A stretch of 64,000 nucleotides of DNA, taken from NCBI RefSeq assembly GCF_905475465.1, contig NC_062251.1, positions 2,783,001 through 2,847,000 of the forward strand, read 5' to 3'. This document shows positions 32,775 to 43,480 of this stretch, one piece after another. How positions within the stretch are numbered: position 1 is the stretch's first letter; each line of letters starts with the position of its first letter. This DNA comes from Pieris napi. Taxonomy: Eukaryota > Arthropoda > Insecta > Lepidoptera > Pieridae. The translations under genes were made by a program, and so were the position numbers. Below the pieces are notes generated by a model. That model was not told the origin of the DNA, did no database searches, and was given only the letters and a program-made list of their open reading frames with translations.

Positions 32775-32970
32775 CAAATTTAAAAAGTTTGGTCCCTTTA
32801 TTCTGGTATTTCCTTGCTGTATTGCGATCCTTATTCGTTGAGGAAAGCACCAGCTCTGGGGTCACCGGTAGTACCCGGAGCCAACTTAAATCTTTAATTT
32901 GCGCTTGGGCACTTGAACTCCACGACCCAAGAGTCTACTCTAAAGGGAATAAAATTGGAGAAAAGACTAT
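32775..32970 (-). mobile_element. LINE 3' end, family C
   Basis: AAGTTTGGTCCCTTTATTCT to CTCTAAAGGGAATAAAATTG. The complement encodes LGSW and LKIDLSWLR-like remnants. 32971-33245 is unassigned. Confidence 0.6.
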
Positions 32971-33245
32971 ATTTTAGCCGTTTATTATTTTCTTTTGTTT
33001 TGCGACCGCGCCATTTTGTGCTACGAGGGAGGTGAAACATATTTTAATAGGTGATTAAAATTTTAAAGGCAAGTTGACCATAAGTTTGACACCAATTATA
33101 AATATTAAACTTATTATTATGACACTATGTTAATGTTCTCATTATATGACATTATTAAAATTAATATGACATTTGCATGCCTATTTATATATGGCAGATT
33201 GTGCGGATTTTTATAATTAATCTATCTAATTGTACCACTGTCTTA

Positions 33246-33522
33246 GGAAGCGTTCAAGTATTACGTAACGAAATTTGGGAGGGGGGTCCTTTTGTATAAC
33301 GTAACGATGCGGGGCGGGGATTGAATTACGCGTTATTGTTAATATTATTTTCAACTTTCCGGTACTTTACACGACATAATGGTAACTTTTAGGTATAAAG
33401 AGTCACTAGGTGGTCACGAAACGTTTTACTATACTTGGGTACAGTACTGTACTTATAGGGTTACATGGGTGGGGGGGTCAATAATCTCCAAAAATTGCGT
33501 GACGTAATACTTGAACGCTCTC
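33246..33522. mobile_element. Poly-C MITE F, copy 3 (reverse)
   Basis: 277 bp, TSD TTA on both sides (33243-33245 and 33523-33525). Poly-G/C stretches near both ends. Confidence 0.88.
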
Positions 33523-33647
33523 TTAGCAAATAAACGTTTCATTTCATTTCATAGGTACGAAATTTAATGTCTCAAAACAAAGGATTAACAAATTGTTTGA
33601 TAACTCTTTAAAGTTTAAAGTTAGTCAAAATAAAATAAAAATATGTT

Positions 33648-33760
33648 GGAGATAGTACCAGTGACCCCAGAGCTGGTGATTCAACGACTCAACGCAATAC
33701 AGCGAGGAAATGGCAGGATTGAACGTTTAGCACAGAGACCAAACTTTTTAAATTTATTTT
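33648..33760 (+). mobile_element. LINE 3' end, family C, short
   Basis: GATAGTACCAGTGACCCCAG, GCAATACAGCGAGGAAATGG and AGACCAAACTTTTTAAATTT. Confidence 0.6.
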
Positions 33761-33786
33761 TATTTATCCGTTTAATTATTATTATT

Positions 33787-34062
33787 GCATTGGCCTAGTG
33801 GCTTCAGCGTGCGACTCTCATCCCTGAGGTCGTAGGTTCGATCGCCGGCTGTGCACCAATGGACTATCTATGTGCGCATTTAACATTCGCTCGAACGGTG
33901 AAGGAAAACATCGTGAGGAAACCGACATGTCTTAGACCCAAAAAGTCGACGGCGTGTGTCAGGCACTGGAGGCTGATCACCTACTTGCCTATTATATTTA
34001 AAAATGATCAAACAGGTTCAGAAAACTGAGGCCCTGTCCTAAAAAGGTTGTAGCGCCACTGA
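33787..34062 (+). mobile_element. tRNA-derived SINE, family 2
   Basis: ATTGGCCTAGTGGCTTCAGC head, GTAGGTTCGATCGCCGG box and GGTTGTAGCGCCACTGA end; near full-length. Confidence 0.85.
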
Positions 34063-34099
34063 TTTATTAAACTATTCTTTTGACTCTCAACCCAGAGGT

Positions 34100-34270
34100 C
34101 ATAATTAAGGACCGATCTGGTAGCCAACTCCAAAAAAGTACATTGTTTCTTTCCATTTTTCGTCATCGTTTCTTGAAGTAGGGCGAATGGAAAAAATATA
34201 TGGTGGAGTTGAGTAGTGTATGAACTATGAACCCATTTTAAAAGATCGATACACGATTTAAATAACTGTG
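34100..34270 (-). repeat. Dispersed repeat N
   Basis: Reverse complement of 7924-8065 (CATCGTTTCTTGAAGTAGGG). It abuts MITE L. Confidence 0.6.
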
Positions 34271-34280
34271 TGTATGTCAC

Positions 34281-34587
34281 CGTAAAATTGTAAACACCGT
34301 TAGATTGTAATCTATCTCGCGAGATTATAAACTGTCGAAAGATTGTGAACCTCAACGAACTGCTTACAATTTAACGTATTATTATTCGGTAGTTATATGA
34401 AATTGTTGGGAAGTAAAATTAATCTGTAATTGACCAAAGATGTTTGAATGATAACTAAGTTAGTGTAGTACAATCTACCGAATAACGAATACGTTAAATT
34501 GTAGGAGGTTCGTTGAGGTTCACAATCTTTCGACAGTTTATAATCTCGCGAGATAGATTACAATCTAACGGTGTTTACAATTTTACG
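34281..34587. mobile_element. MITE L with arms of about 90 bp
   Basis: CGTAAAATTGTAAACACCGT at the left is matched by its complement at 34568-34587. The arms continue through CTATCTCGCGAGATTATAAA, itself containing the self-complementary TCTCGCGAGA. Only this copy seen. Confidence 0.8.
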
Positions 34588-34594
34588 TTAACAT

Positions 34595-34650
34595 GTACAC
34601 GCCGTTGACTTTTTGGGTGTACCTAAGGCAAGCCGGTTTGAACTATCGAA
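34595..34650 (-). repeat. SINE family 2 fragment
   Basis: ACGCCGTTGACTTTTTGGGT and AAGGCAAGCCGGTTT match the SINE body on the minus strand. Confidence 0.4.
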
Positions 34651-34705
34651 ATGAACTTACGTATTCCTGATTGTCCTTTGAGATAATGAATAAAATTTGC
34701 CTAAA

Positions 34706-35157
34706 GGCCGATTTACATTATCATTAGTGTTTAGGAGAGTGCTTTAGGATAGTACTTTAGTTGAAACATGTAAACGCTACTTGCTTTAGTAAACGCTACG
34801 CTAAAGAACTTGCCTTTCAAGTTGTACTAAAGCACTCTCCTAAGCACTAAGATAATTTAAATCGGCCATTAGTGTTAAGGAGAGTGCTTTAGGATAGTAC
34901 TTTAGTTGAAACATGTAAACGCTACTTGCTTTAGTAAACGCTACGCTAAAGAACTTGCCTTTCAAGTTGTACTACAGCACTCACCTAAGCACTAAGATAA
35001 TGTAAATCGGCCATTAGTGTTTAGGAGAGCGCTTTAGGATAGTACTTGAGTTGAAACATGTAAACGCTACTTGCTTTAGTAAACGCTACGCTAAAGAACT
35101 TGCCTTTCAAGTTGTACTAAAGCACTCTCCTAAACACTAAGATAATGTAAATCGGCC
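34706..35157. repeat. MITE G tandem trimer with exact 145-bp period
   Basis: The phrase ATTAGTGT recurs at 34723, 34868 and 35013, each 145 bp apart. Every unit carries the MITE body. Only the first keeps the left terminus GGCCGATTTACATTATC; units are joined as GGCC|ATTAGTG. Confidence 0.88.
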
Positions 35158-35202
35158 ATAACTCGGGTACCGTAATACTGCTACCTAGTGATAACACTTT
35201 AA

Positions 35203-35623
35203 TCTTATATATAAAAATGAAACCCGTTTTCCGTTGTCACGACATAACATGAAAACGGCTTGACCGATTTGTCTGATTTTTTTTAAAATATTCCTTGAAG
35301 TACGAGGATGGTTCTTACGGAGAGAAAAATAAAAAAAATTGAGAGAAAAAGTCTTAAAACAACACTTCTATATTCCCATACAAAATATTCGTAATAATAC
35401 TTAAAAGTCAATTTGAACTTTAATACCATATCATAAAGTTCAAATGTTAGTGAAGGGGTTCCGGGAAGGTAAATTTTTATTTTTTGACATAATGTATTTG
35501 TTGTCTTATCAACTTTATTTTTTTTATCTTACAAGCTAGACCGGTGTCCCGAATAGAGAATAAGTATTTTAAACAAATATAGAATCGACTGTTAGGCGGT
35601 ACGATGTTCGCCAGGCCAGCTAC
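35203..35623 (+). mobile_element. Helitron type 3, with mutated 3' end
   Basis: A|TCTTATATATAAAAATGAAA head as at 19543; the end reads TTCGCCAGGCCAGCTAC, with the CTAG changed to CTAC. Confidence 0.7.
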
Positions 35624-35769
35624 TATTTTATATGTAACAAATAACTGTACACGAATGTGACCTTGCACCAGTGACACACATAAATCGCTGACTCCTTTGT
35701 TTGTATGTAATTAATTGAAATTAGTCATAATAATATAAATTATGACGTTTAATTTTAATAAACTTCGAG

Positions 35770-35936
35770 ATTTTCAACGTACTCAATTACACGTTGTATA
35801 TGTCCCACTAATGGCCATAGATCTCTCTTAGGTGAGAGGAAATGGTCTGTAGTCCCCACACTAGCCCAATGCATATTGGAGACATCACATTCATCCATAG
35901 AACATAATATCTCTTGGTCAGGGGCCCTCTCCACAG
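35770..35936 (+). mobile_element. hAT MITE, partial (as 14176)
   Basis: ACACGTTGTATATGTCCCAC and ATAATATCTCTTGGTCAGGG match the body; both terminal CAGTGGCG repeats are absent. Confidence 0.7.
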
Positions 35937-35945
35937 ATTTGTGTC

Positions 35946-36130
35946 ATTCAAACTCAAAATCATTTATCCATTTAGGTAACATAATGTACACTTCACGTTA
36001 ATAAAGAAATACATATGAAATACTTCTAATTTTACATTTACTGCCAGTTCTCAAATCAAGTAGAACGGATGAGAACTGGCAATTAACTCTCCGCCACTCT
36101 TTTTAATCGGCAAATCTTTTGTTTTACAAA
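35946..36130 (-). mobile_element. LINE 3' end, family E
   Basis: ATTTAGGTAACATAATGTAC and TGCCAGTTCTCAAATCAAGT, as at 18035. Confidence 0.65.
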
Positions 36131-36777
36131 ATGTTTAAAAATGATCATGAAAAAAGATTCCGAAATCTGAGGCTAAGACCTAAATCGCAAATTATCTAGT
36201 GTAGATAACAATAACGCACGCTGTTTCATTGCCTTTTTTTAGTTTTGTTTCGTTATAATAATGATATAAATTCGCGCTAATATAAAGATTAATTTAGTTT
36301 TTATGGAAGTGAAACTACTTTATGCGCTTTAAATATTTTTTTACGGATGAAACGTCACGAAGATATGCAGCGTCTTTGTCGAAGAAAAGGGAGAGAGCGA
36401 TTGAGACCGATTGAGATTGAGTGAGAAAGGAAGATCGAGAAAAATACACACTATTGGTTTTTGTATTCGTTAGTTAAATATTAAAACTTTGGATGGCAAT
36501 TCTGAATAACGTCTTGTGCAGTAAACGCAGATTTTTTATTTATTTATATTATCATTAGCACGTATACAGTGTGAATATAGATATACAAATACATAAAGTG
36601 ATCATATACTGGTACATGATCATCTATTGGGGCTTTTACCTTAGTAACAATTAATTTACACAGTTTCACTTCTGACATGTGTACTTTGTACGCACGCCAT
36701 TTTTTATATTATAGCATCACACATGTAACAAGGAGGACAATAAGATACTTATGAATATATGTTATTGAAGATATGAA
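36131..36777. other. Intergenic with dispersed repeat fragments
   Basis: 36335-36430 is the reverse complement of 6596-6690. 36139-36175 resembles the SINE family 2 tail. Otherwise AT-rich with no gene. Confidence 0.4.
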
Positions 36778-37099
36778 TCTAATATATAAAATTCTCGTGT
36801 CGCGGTGTTTGTGGTTAAACTCCTCCGAAACGGCTCGACCGATTCTCATGAAATTTTGTGTGCATATTGGGTATGTCTGAGAATCGGACAACATCTATTT
36901 TTAATCCCCCAAAATGTTAAGGGTAGTCCACCCCTAAATATTTTCTTTTTATTTTTAGATATTTTTTCTGTTTTTATTTTTTTATGATACAATATTAAAA
37001 AATACATACAACCTCTAACTTTCACCCCTCAACGATCAACCCCTATTTTTTTATTATAAATGACATACATGGCAAAACGACACTTGCCCGGTCAGCTAG
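36778..37099 (+). mobile_element. Helitron, non-autonomous, type 1
   Basis: A|TCTAATATATAAAATTC...GCCCGGTCAGCTAG|T. 37100-37369 after it is unassigned. Confidence 0.85.
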
Positions 37100-37369
37100 T
37101 ATCCTATACATGTGTGCAAAAAAACACGAGAACTTAAGAAGTAACGCTAACCAGATCCATGCAACTTTCTCACAATCACATGGGTCCACCACGCATCCGC
37201 GAATATACAATTTAAATATATAACTATGTAGCCATAAAGTAAATAACAATAATAGCAATTAACACAGCGAAAGGTCAATCTCCATGGAGTTGCTGAAATA
37301 GTCACAGAGTCATCTTTCAACACAGTTTTATCTGTAACAAAACTCGTCCAGTTCACAACTATTCTAGAG

Positions 37370-39299
37370 CAAGATCCCAGGGCCGCCAGACGTCACGTAT
37401 TTTCTGACGGATGAAATGTGGACGATTGGGTAGTGTTAGTATGTACTATGATCGTATGCCTACCTGCTAGCTTGGTCAAACGGCCAATTTCCAGGTATCA
37501 GGTAATCAAGGTACACAAAAACATTACTTACTTCACGTAAATTCTCATGGCTGATTTTTATATATGTTTTCGAGTGTATAGTTAAAAATAAATTGTCAAT
37601 ACTCCCAGACACTTTCCGTCGGCCATATTGCTTAACAGACGCTTTAAGGGTCTCAAAATAATTAGTCAACTTCACGTAAATTCTGACGCTCCATTTTTAT
37701 ATATGTTCATCCGACAACTATTTTAAAAGCTTTGACAAGAAGACAGACCGATCCAAGGGGCCAATCATCCCCTAAACTAAATTTTAATATCTCTATGAGT
37801 GAGAGAGCATTATCTACGCGCATGAGACTGAGTGAGACCGACTGCGCTGTTAAAGCCATGAAAATTACTTGAACAGATATTTTATAATTTTTAGAACTTT
37901 TGTTGACCAGTAAATTATAGCAACAAAAATAAGAAAAAAAATTGACACATAATAAATAATACTAAAGTTAGCCGACATTTTTTTTTTTTTCAATTTGTTA
38001 ATTAGAACTAAAAAATATTTTTTAAAAATACCACTTATATTTAAATAGCAGCAATTTTTTTTATTAATTATTTATTGGAAATTTGGAAACAAAGTGGAAA
38101 AATATTAATTCTTCAATATTTCTTAACAGTGGCTTTTAATCTCCATTATCATCATCATCAAATATCAATCTTGAAATTGAATATCTAAATCGTGATCGTC
38201 ATCATCAGCATTATCCTTATTTTCTTCCTCTGTAAAAAACAAGTTAAACAATGAAGGTCTGAAAAAACTAAAAAGATACAAATAATATGAGAAACGAAAA
38301 TAATTTACCTGATTGTTCTTCCAGCGACTCACTGACAAAACCCGGTAATTGATCTCCATCGAACCAATGAAAATCATATTTACCATCTTGTAGTGTCCAG
38401 CCATTGTTTTCGGGGTTGAAAATATTTATCATCTTCATACTTGCATTGTTCCAAAGCTAGCCCGTCGAAACTGTTGCCAAAGCTCACTTTTACAAGGTGG
38501 TAAGTTACTGGCATCGAAGTTTCTTAAATTCTTTCGATTGAATTCTTCATTTATATCAGATACCATGTATGTAAATGATAAACAACTGTAGTCTGGCAGC
38601 ATCTACATCAATTATTCCAGGAAAATTGTAAACATCACAGATAAATTTTTGTATTATGTTGAATACACGTTCTTCTTCATCTACATCACCAACAAAATCC
38701 AACGTACCAAAACGGTGAAATGCTTTGTTGGTACTCTTCATTTTTCTTCAAAATATTAAACGGCTTTGCTTGCCCTTTTTGAATAATAATAATTTTTCAA
38801 GTAATTTTCATGGCTTTAACAGCGCAGTCGGTCTCACTCAGTCTCATGCGCGTAGATAATGCTCTCTCACTCATAGAGATATTAAAATTTAGTTTAGGGG
38901 ATGATTGGCCCCTTGGATCGGTCTGTCTTCTTGTCAAAGCTTTTAAAATAGTTGTCGGATGAATATATATAAAAATGGAGCGTCAGAATTTACGTGAAGT
39001 TGACTAATTATTTTGAGACCCTTAAAGCGTCTGTTAAGCAATATGGCCGACGGAAAGTGTCTGGGAGTATTGACAATTTATTTTTAACTATACACTCGAA
39101 AACATATATAAAAATCAGCCATGAGAATTTACGTGAAGTAAGTAATGTTTTTGTGTACCTTAATTACCTGATACCTGGAAATTGGCCGTTTGACCAAGCT
39201 AGCAGGTAGGCATACGATCATAGTACATACTTACACTACCCAATCGTCCACATTTCATCCGTCAGAAAATACGTGATGTCTGGCGGCCCTGGGATCTTG
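37370..39299 (-). mobile_element. DNA transposon with ~505-bp terminal inverted repeats
   Basis: CAAGATCCCAGGGCCGCCAG at 37370 is matched by its complement ending at 39299. The arms (37370-37874 and 38796-39299) are almost identical; a 71-codon stretch in both differs by one residue. The centre holds decayed minus-strand coding sequence: MKSTNKAFHRFGTLDF..., then in other frames LPPCKSELWQQFRRASFG and GWTLQDGKYDFHWFDGDQLP, a possible intron, and an acidic end DDDDHDLDIQFQD. No family assigned. Confidence 0.8.
38165..38741 (-). pseudogene. Decayed transposon protein inside the long-TIR element
   Basis: Three frames are needed to read through. Start MKSTNKAFHRFGTLDFVGDV (38741 leftward), stop after VDAARLQLFIIYIHGI; then VSDINEEFNRKNLRNFDASN; then NPENNGWTLQDGKYDFHWFD up to a GTAAAT donor. 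An acidic end lies past a T-rich possible intron. Broken by at least two frameshifts unless these are introns. Confidence 0.5.
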
Positions 39300-39355
39300 G
39301 ACCATTCGTAGCTTCTTCAAACAATCGTGAAGGTACGAAGCTTTAAGGACGAAAA

Positions 39356-39849
39356 TAGGGATGCTCGATGATCATCGATGTTCGATCGTTGTTAACAGAA
39401 TCAGAAACACATCGATGTTAACTCACGGCCTCTCGCACGACCAATGCACCTTAAGAAACAAATTATGTCTTCTATCAACGCATACAAAAATCAGGTTTAT
39501 TAAAATTTTAAGGCGTATTCATTCTTTGCGCCCAGGTCATTCCCTTCATTCGTTCTTCGCAGTCTTGCTCGCTCTTTCTCTCTCACACTTCCTAACTACC
39601 TACTCTTTATTAACAAAGAATTAAGAAATAATTTAAAAGGATCTTTTTTATCGATATTTTAATTTAGTAAGTAATATCTTAATATGTAGTAATTGGTTCT
39701 GTTTCTTAATAAATTTCGAACCATTTCACTGTATTTTATTTCTTTGTCAATTATTAATGCAAAAATCATCTGTTGATGTTCTGTTTTCGATAAATATCAT
39801 CGATGTTGGGCTTCGATTATGACATCGATGTCAATATCGATCATCCCTA
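39356..39849. mobile_element. hAT-type non-autonomous element with 8-bp TSD
   Basis: Ends TAGGGATGCTCGATGATC and complement GATCATCCCTA; flanks GACGAAAA (39348-39355) and GACGAAAT (39850-39857). Interior rich in ATCGATGT repeats. Confidence 0.8.
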
Positions 39850-39857
39850 GACGAAAT

Positions 39858-40632
39858 GTCATCATTTCCTTCAACGCGCTCTCCTATTAACCCGTGTTGA
39901 ATCTGTCAAAGCAAAGATTATGTCATTAAATATATAAGGTAAAAACTTCGCATGTAAAGCATTGCAGCGTATTTAATTGGTTCATTATTTGTGTAAAACC
40001 TTCGTGGAAAAGCGTCTTTGGCGGCCATCTTATTTGTTTATACAACAAAATGGCTACCGTCTCGCGCGCTATTTGACATGTCAATATTGGACCCACTCAC
40101 ATTTCAATTTACTTTAGAATGAATGTTACTAGTTTAACGTTTTCGCTTTTCGAGTATATTTATTTACTGACTAATTAAAAGTTATATCAATAATTATAAC
40201 TACAATTCCTTATAGATAAACAATACTTAATTATAAGTGTTTTAAAAAAACCAAAAACCTTCTTGCCTTTAGCTAAATTTAATTCTAAAGGGTCCGTCAA
40301 ACTTGGGCTCTGCGACTGTGCTTCTTTTTTATCTACGCGATTTCAAGACTTCTGCAGTTCTTATACACAAAACTCAATGTCTCAGTAGATCTACTTCTTT
40401 ATGAGAATATTAAATAAAGAGTCAACACCCATATTATACGGCCATAGATTATTATTATTAGAAATGGTAGCGAATATCAGAGACGCCTTGAAGAATTTGT
40501 ATATATAAACTTATAATACGCGAATGAAGCCTATTTTAATAGTATCATTGTGAAAAGCAGATTTTTGGGGCGACTATATATAATATATAGAATATATAAT
40601 AATATATAGAATATGGGTTCGGAAATTTTTGA
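39858..40632. other. Unassigned intergenic sequence
   Basis: No repeat or coding frame recognised. Includes GGCGGCCATCTTATTTGTTT and CAAAATGGCTACCGTCTCGC, which have a gene-promoter flavour but no supporting exon. Confidence 0.3.
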
Positions 40633-40935
40633 AGTTATACTTCTTTTGGCGCGTTAGGGAAAATGATGAGAGTAAATTTTTACGATGCGCGCGCACACCG
40701 TCACAAAAAACCGACAATCTGAATATAGAGTCAACAATTTAAAATAAAGTCCATTTCTTTAATTATGTAGACATTTTTGTGATATATAAATAAACTTTAT
40801 TTAGCTAGATAATGCGTTATTAACTTTCAATGTATTGAACACCTTTTTTCTATTCTATTTTCTATTGTTAGTGTCGTTTTTTCTACAAACGTAGATTAAA
40901 ATTATTGAAAAGATTTTTATCTTGTTACTATATTC
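40633..40935 (-). mobile_element. DNA element Q, copy 2
   Basis: Starts AAGTTATACTTCTTTTGGCG; GATGCGCGCGCACACCGTCA and the rest of the body match 27606 in reverse. Confidence 0.65.
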
Positions 40936-41069
40936 TATAAAGAAATCAAACAGATTTTGACGTTTTCTGCTGTTTTAGAGTTAGAAGTCTGCAACAAATT
41001 TTGCCGATGACTTTCAACTCTCACTTGTCATTGAACATTCGGAGTAGCAAACTTCCATATTATAGTGTA

Positions 41070-41663
41070 CTAGTAGACTCGGCCAAGCGTTGCTGTGGCT
41101 AAGATTTTTGTTATATTACATAGAAGTAAACTATTCAAGAGAAACGGCAGGAGAACACCAATCCACCATGCTTTTTTGGTGGTTATGCCATTAAATTGTA
41201 GCTTATGTGAAACGTTGGTAACTATTTTGATAAGGATCAATACCTTGGTACGAATAAAGAGCCTTTTCTAGCGGTGGTATTTTAATTTAAAAAAAAATTA
41301 ATAAAGGGACGCTTATTGTGACGTAACTATAAAAGATAGAGACATGCAGTCGCGACATTTTTTATAGATAGTGGTGTGTCCTGAAAAATTGTAATATATC
41401 ATTTTGTTCTATCATTAATAGTTTTCGCAGCGCACGCGATTGAAGGAAGTTTTTTGATTATATTTTTACACCTTGGGTTAGATTATTCAAGTTTTAGTAA
41501 GCATCCCTAATTTTTTTGAAAATGAAACATAACCTATTTCACTCGGGAATAGTGTAGCTTGCTAACGGTGAAATAATTTTTGAAATCGGTCCTGTAGTTT
41601 CGGAACCTATTCTTTCAAACAAACAAAAAATCAAACCTTTCCTCTTCATAATATTAGTATAGA
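41070..41663 (-). mobile_element. Helitron, non-autonomous, type 2 long form
   Basis: CTAGTAGACTCGGCCAAGCG to TAATATTAGTATAGA; close sister of 30511. 41664-42183 after it is unassigned. Confidence 0.82.
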
Positions 41664-42183
41664 AAACAGCTAGTTCGCCGCCCCCCAACCATACTTACAC
41701 TTGGTATATGTGAAAAGAGCGAAATTGCATAAAATGTATTAACCTACCTCTTCCCTCATCTACTAAGTCATACATTCCTACTACTGGTTGGAGGCTGCGA
41801 ACTGAATGGTTTGTTTTGCGATCAAAAATCAAACCCAAAAATTGTTTAGATCGAATTTGAATTAAATTGACACAAACTTCACTTCGTAAATCCGACACTG
41901 GGATTTAATATAGAACTAAACGAGTAATAATTTTAATATTATTACTTGTTTAATTCGATATTTTCCTTAACAAATTAGTGAAAATATAGGAAGCAAGTGC
42001 CCTACGTGCTTTTGACTGAGTTTGCAGCGCAATATTTTTGTTCTAAGCACGTATTGCAACATTGTTGTGGCCTGACAGACATTGTATGTGTTAGAATTAT
42101 CACGAAGGTAAAATTATACTTACAAAGTGTATTTTTATTCTTTCAAATTTACAATCCAGTATACAGTATTCACAATTTTCTTA

Positions 42184-42676
42184 CGCCCGAACCCAATAAC
42201 CTATCTCAATCCATAATCCACCATCTGAAATCTTAATCCAAATTTTGTAACAATGCCAATAACCAATCGACGGATTGTAATACCCATCTGTCGATACAAG
42301 CTATCCATTGGAGGTCGTATCGGTGTCTGTGGATACACCTTTGTATGAAAATGACAGTCGACGAAAGCTCGATTTCAAGAGTTAATTATTTTAATAGATT
42401 TTAACTTACACCAGTTTTTAAATAATTATAAAAACTGTTTGTTATGTTATAAACATACACATGTATATTTTAATGTTATTTGAACGGATTTATTTATTTT
42501 ATTTAGTATACAATGATTATCAAATATGAGTGAAAACTCGGTAAAATGGAACGACAAAGAGCAATGGATTGTCTTCGTAGTGTTTGGTTATTGGGATGCA
42601 GATAGATCGATCGACTGTCACGGTCTGAACTCAGATTTTCAATCTGAGATTGTGGATTGATTATTGGGTTCGGGCG
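42184..42676. mobile_element. Harbinger-like non-autonomous element, TTA duplication
   Basis: Ends CGCCCGAACCCAATAA and complement TTATTGGGTTCGGGCG; TTA on both sides (42181-42183 and 42677-42679). The class is inferred from the TWA duplication. Confidence 0.7.
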
Positions 42677-42694
42677 TTAACCTACAAAGAAAAT

Positions 42695-42915
42695 CAAAAC
42701 AAATTTAAAAAATTTGGTCCCTGTGGCAGTGTATTCTCGCATCTCGCTGTATTGCGATACTTATTCGTTGAGGAAAGCACCAGCTCTGGAGTCACTGGTA
42801 CTATCTGCCAGGCGCCAACTTAAATCTTTAATTAGCGCCTGTGAACTTGCACCCTACGGCCCAACAGTCTCTACTACAAAGGGAACAAAATCGAAGTTGG
42901 ACAAAGTATTATAAC
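42695..42915 (-). mobile_element. LINE 3' end, family C
   Basis: Most complete copy of the family C tail: AAATTTGGTCCCTGTGGCAG to AACAAAATCGAAGTTGGAC. Confidence 0.7.
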
Positions 42916-42929
42916 ATTTTAGTTAAAGT

Positions 42930-43230
42930 TTGGCCATACATCTTTGTTTTTAATTTATGTTATTATTATTAATTACTTAAGATGTCATATGGAACATGGT
43001 TTAATGGTTGCAGCTCCTTACAAACGTTGTGTAAAAAAAACATGGCGATTAAAAAGAGTGGCGGAGAGTTTACTGCCAGTTCTTCTCTTCCGTTCTACGC
43101 CCTTGATTTGAGAACTGGCAGTAAATGTAAAAATAGAAGCATTAATATGTATTTCTTTAATGACGAATCACAAGTGTACATTGTGTTACCTACGTGAATA
43201 AATGATTTTTGAATTTTGATTTTGAATTTG
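42930..43230 (+). mobile_element. LINE 3' end, family E
   Basis: Full UTR from CATCTTTGTTTTTAATTTAT to GTGAATAAATGATTTTTGAA with a TTTGAATTTGAA tail. Confidence 0.75.
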
Positions 43231-43239
43231 AATAATAAT

Positions 43240-43463
43240 AATATAATAAAATCCCTTTATTCACTGACCTTTAAATTTACATGCTACTCTTCGGAAGTCG
43301 TCGTGATGACTGTTAAATAACAGTAGTATCTTAAATCTAATTTACATAGCGAATATAATAATTTATTAGCAACCACTTTGGTCAGGCTGTCTGTCTACAT
43401 AGGCCTCCCCCAATTGTTTCTACGTCTCTCTATCCTTGGCAGACCTTCTCCATCCTTTTGGTA
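43240..43463 (-). pseudogene. RTE/R1-like LINE C-terminus with one nonsense codon
   Basis: Minus strand reads DLPKGWRRSAKDRET, TAG, KQLGEAYVDRQPDQSGC, stop, then a UTR ending AATAAAGGGATTTTATTA. The TAG stands where tryptophan is expected (family pattern DRxxWxxLGEAYV). Confidence 0.7.
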
Positions 43464-43480
43464 GATCGGCCATACATAAG

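Noticed and set aside
36709..36894. Open frame beginning MLSDSQTYPICTQNF
   Set aside because: The same peptide appears at 9839 and 22036; it is the reading of type 1 Helitron non-coding sequence.
37460..37675. 71-codon frame that looked conserved because a near-identical one exists at 38994
   Set aside because: Both are in the inverted arms of one transposon, so the similarity comes from the repeat rather than selection on protein.
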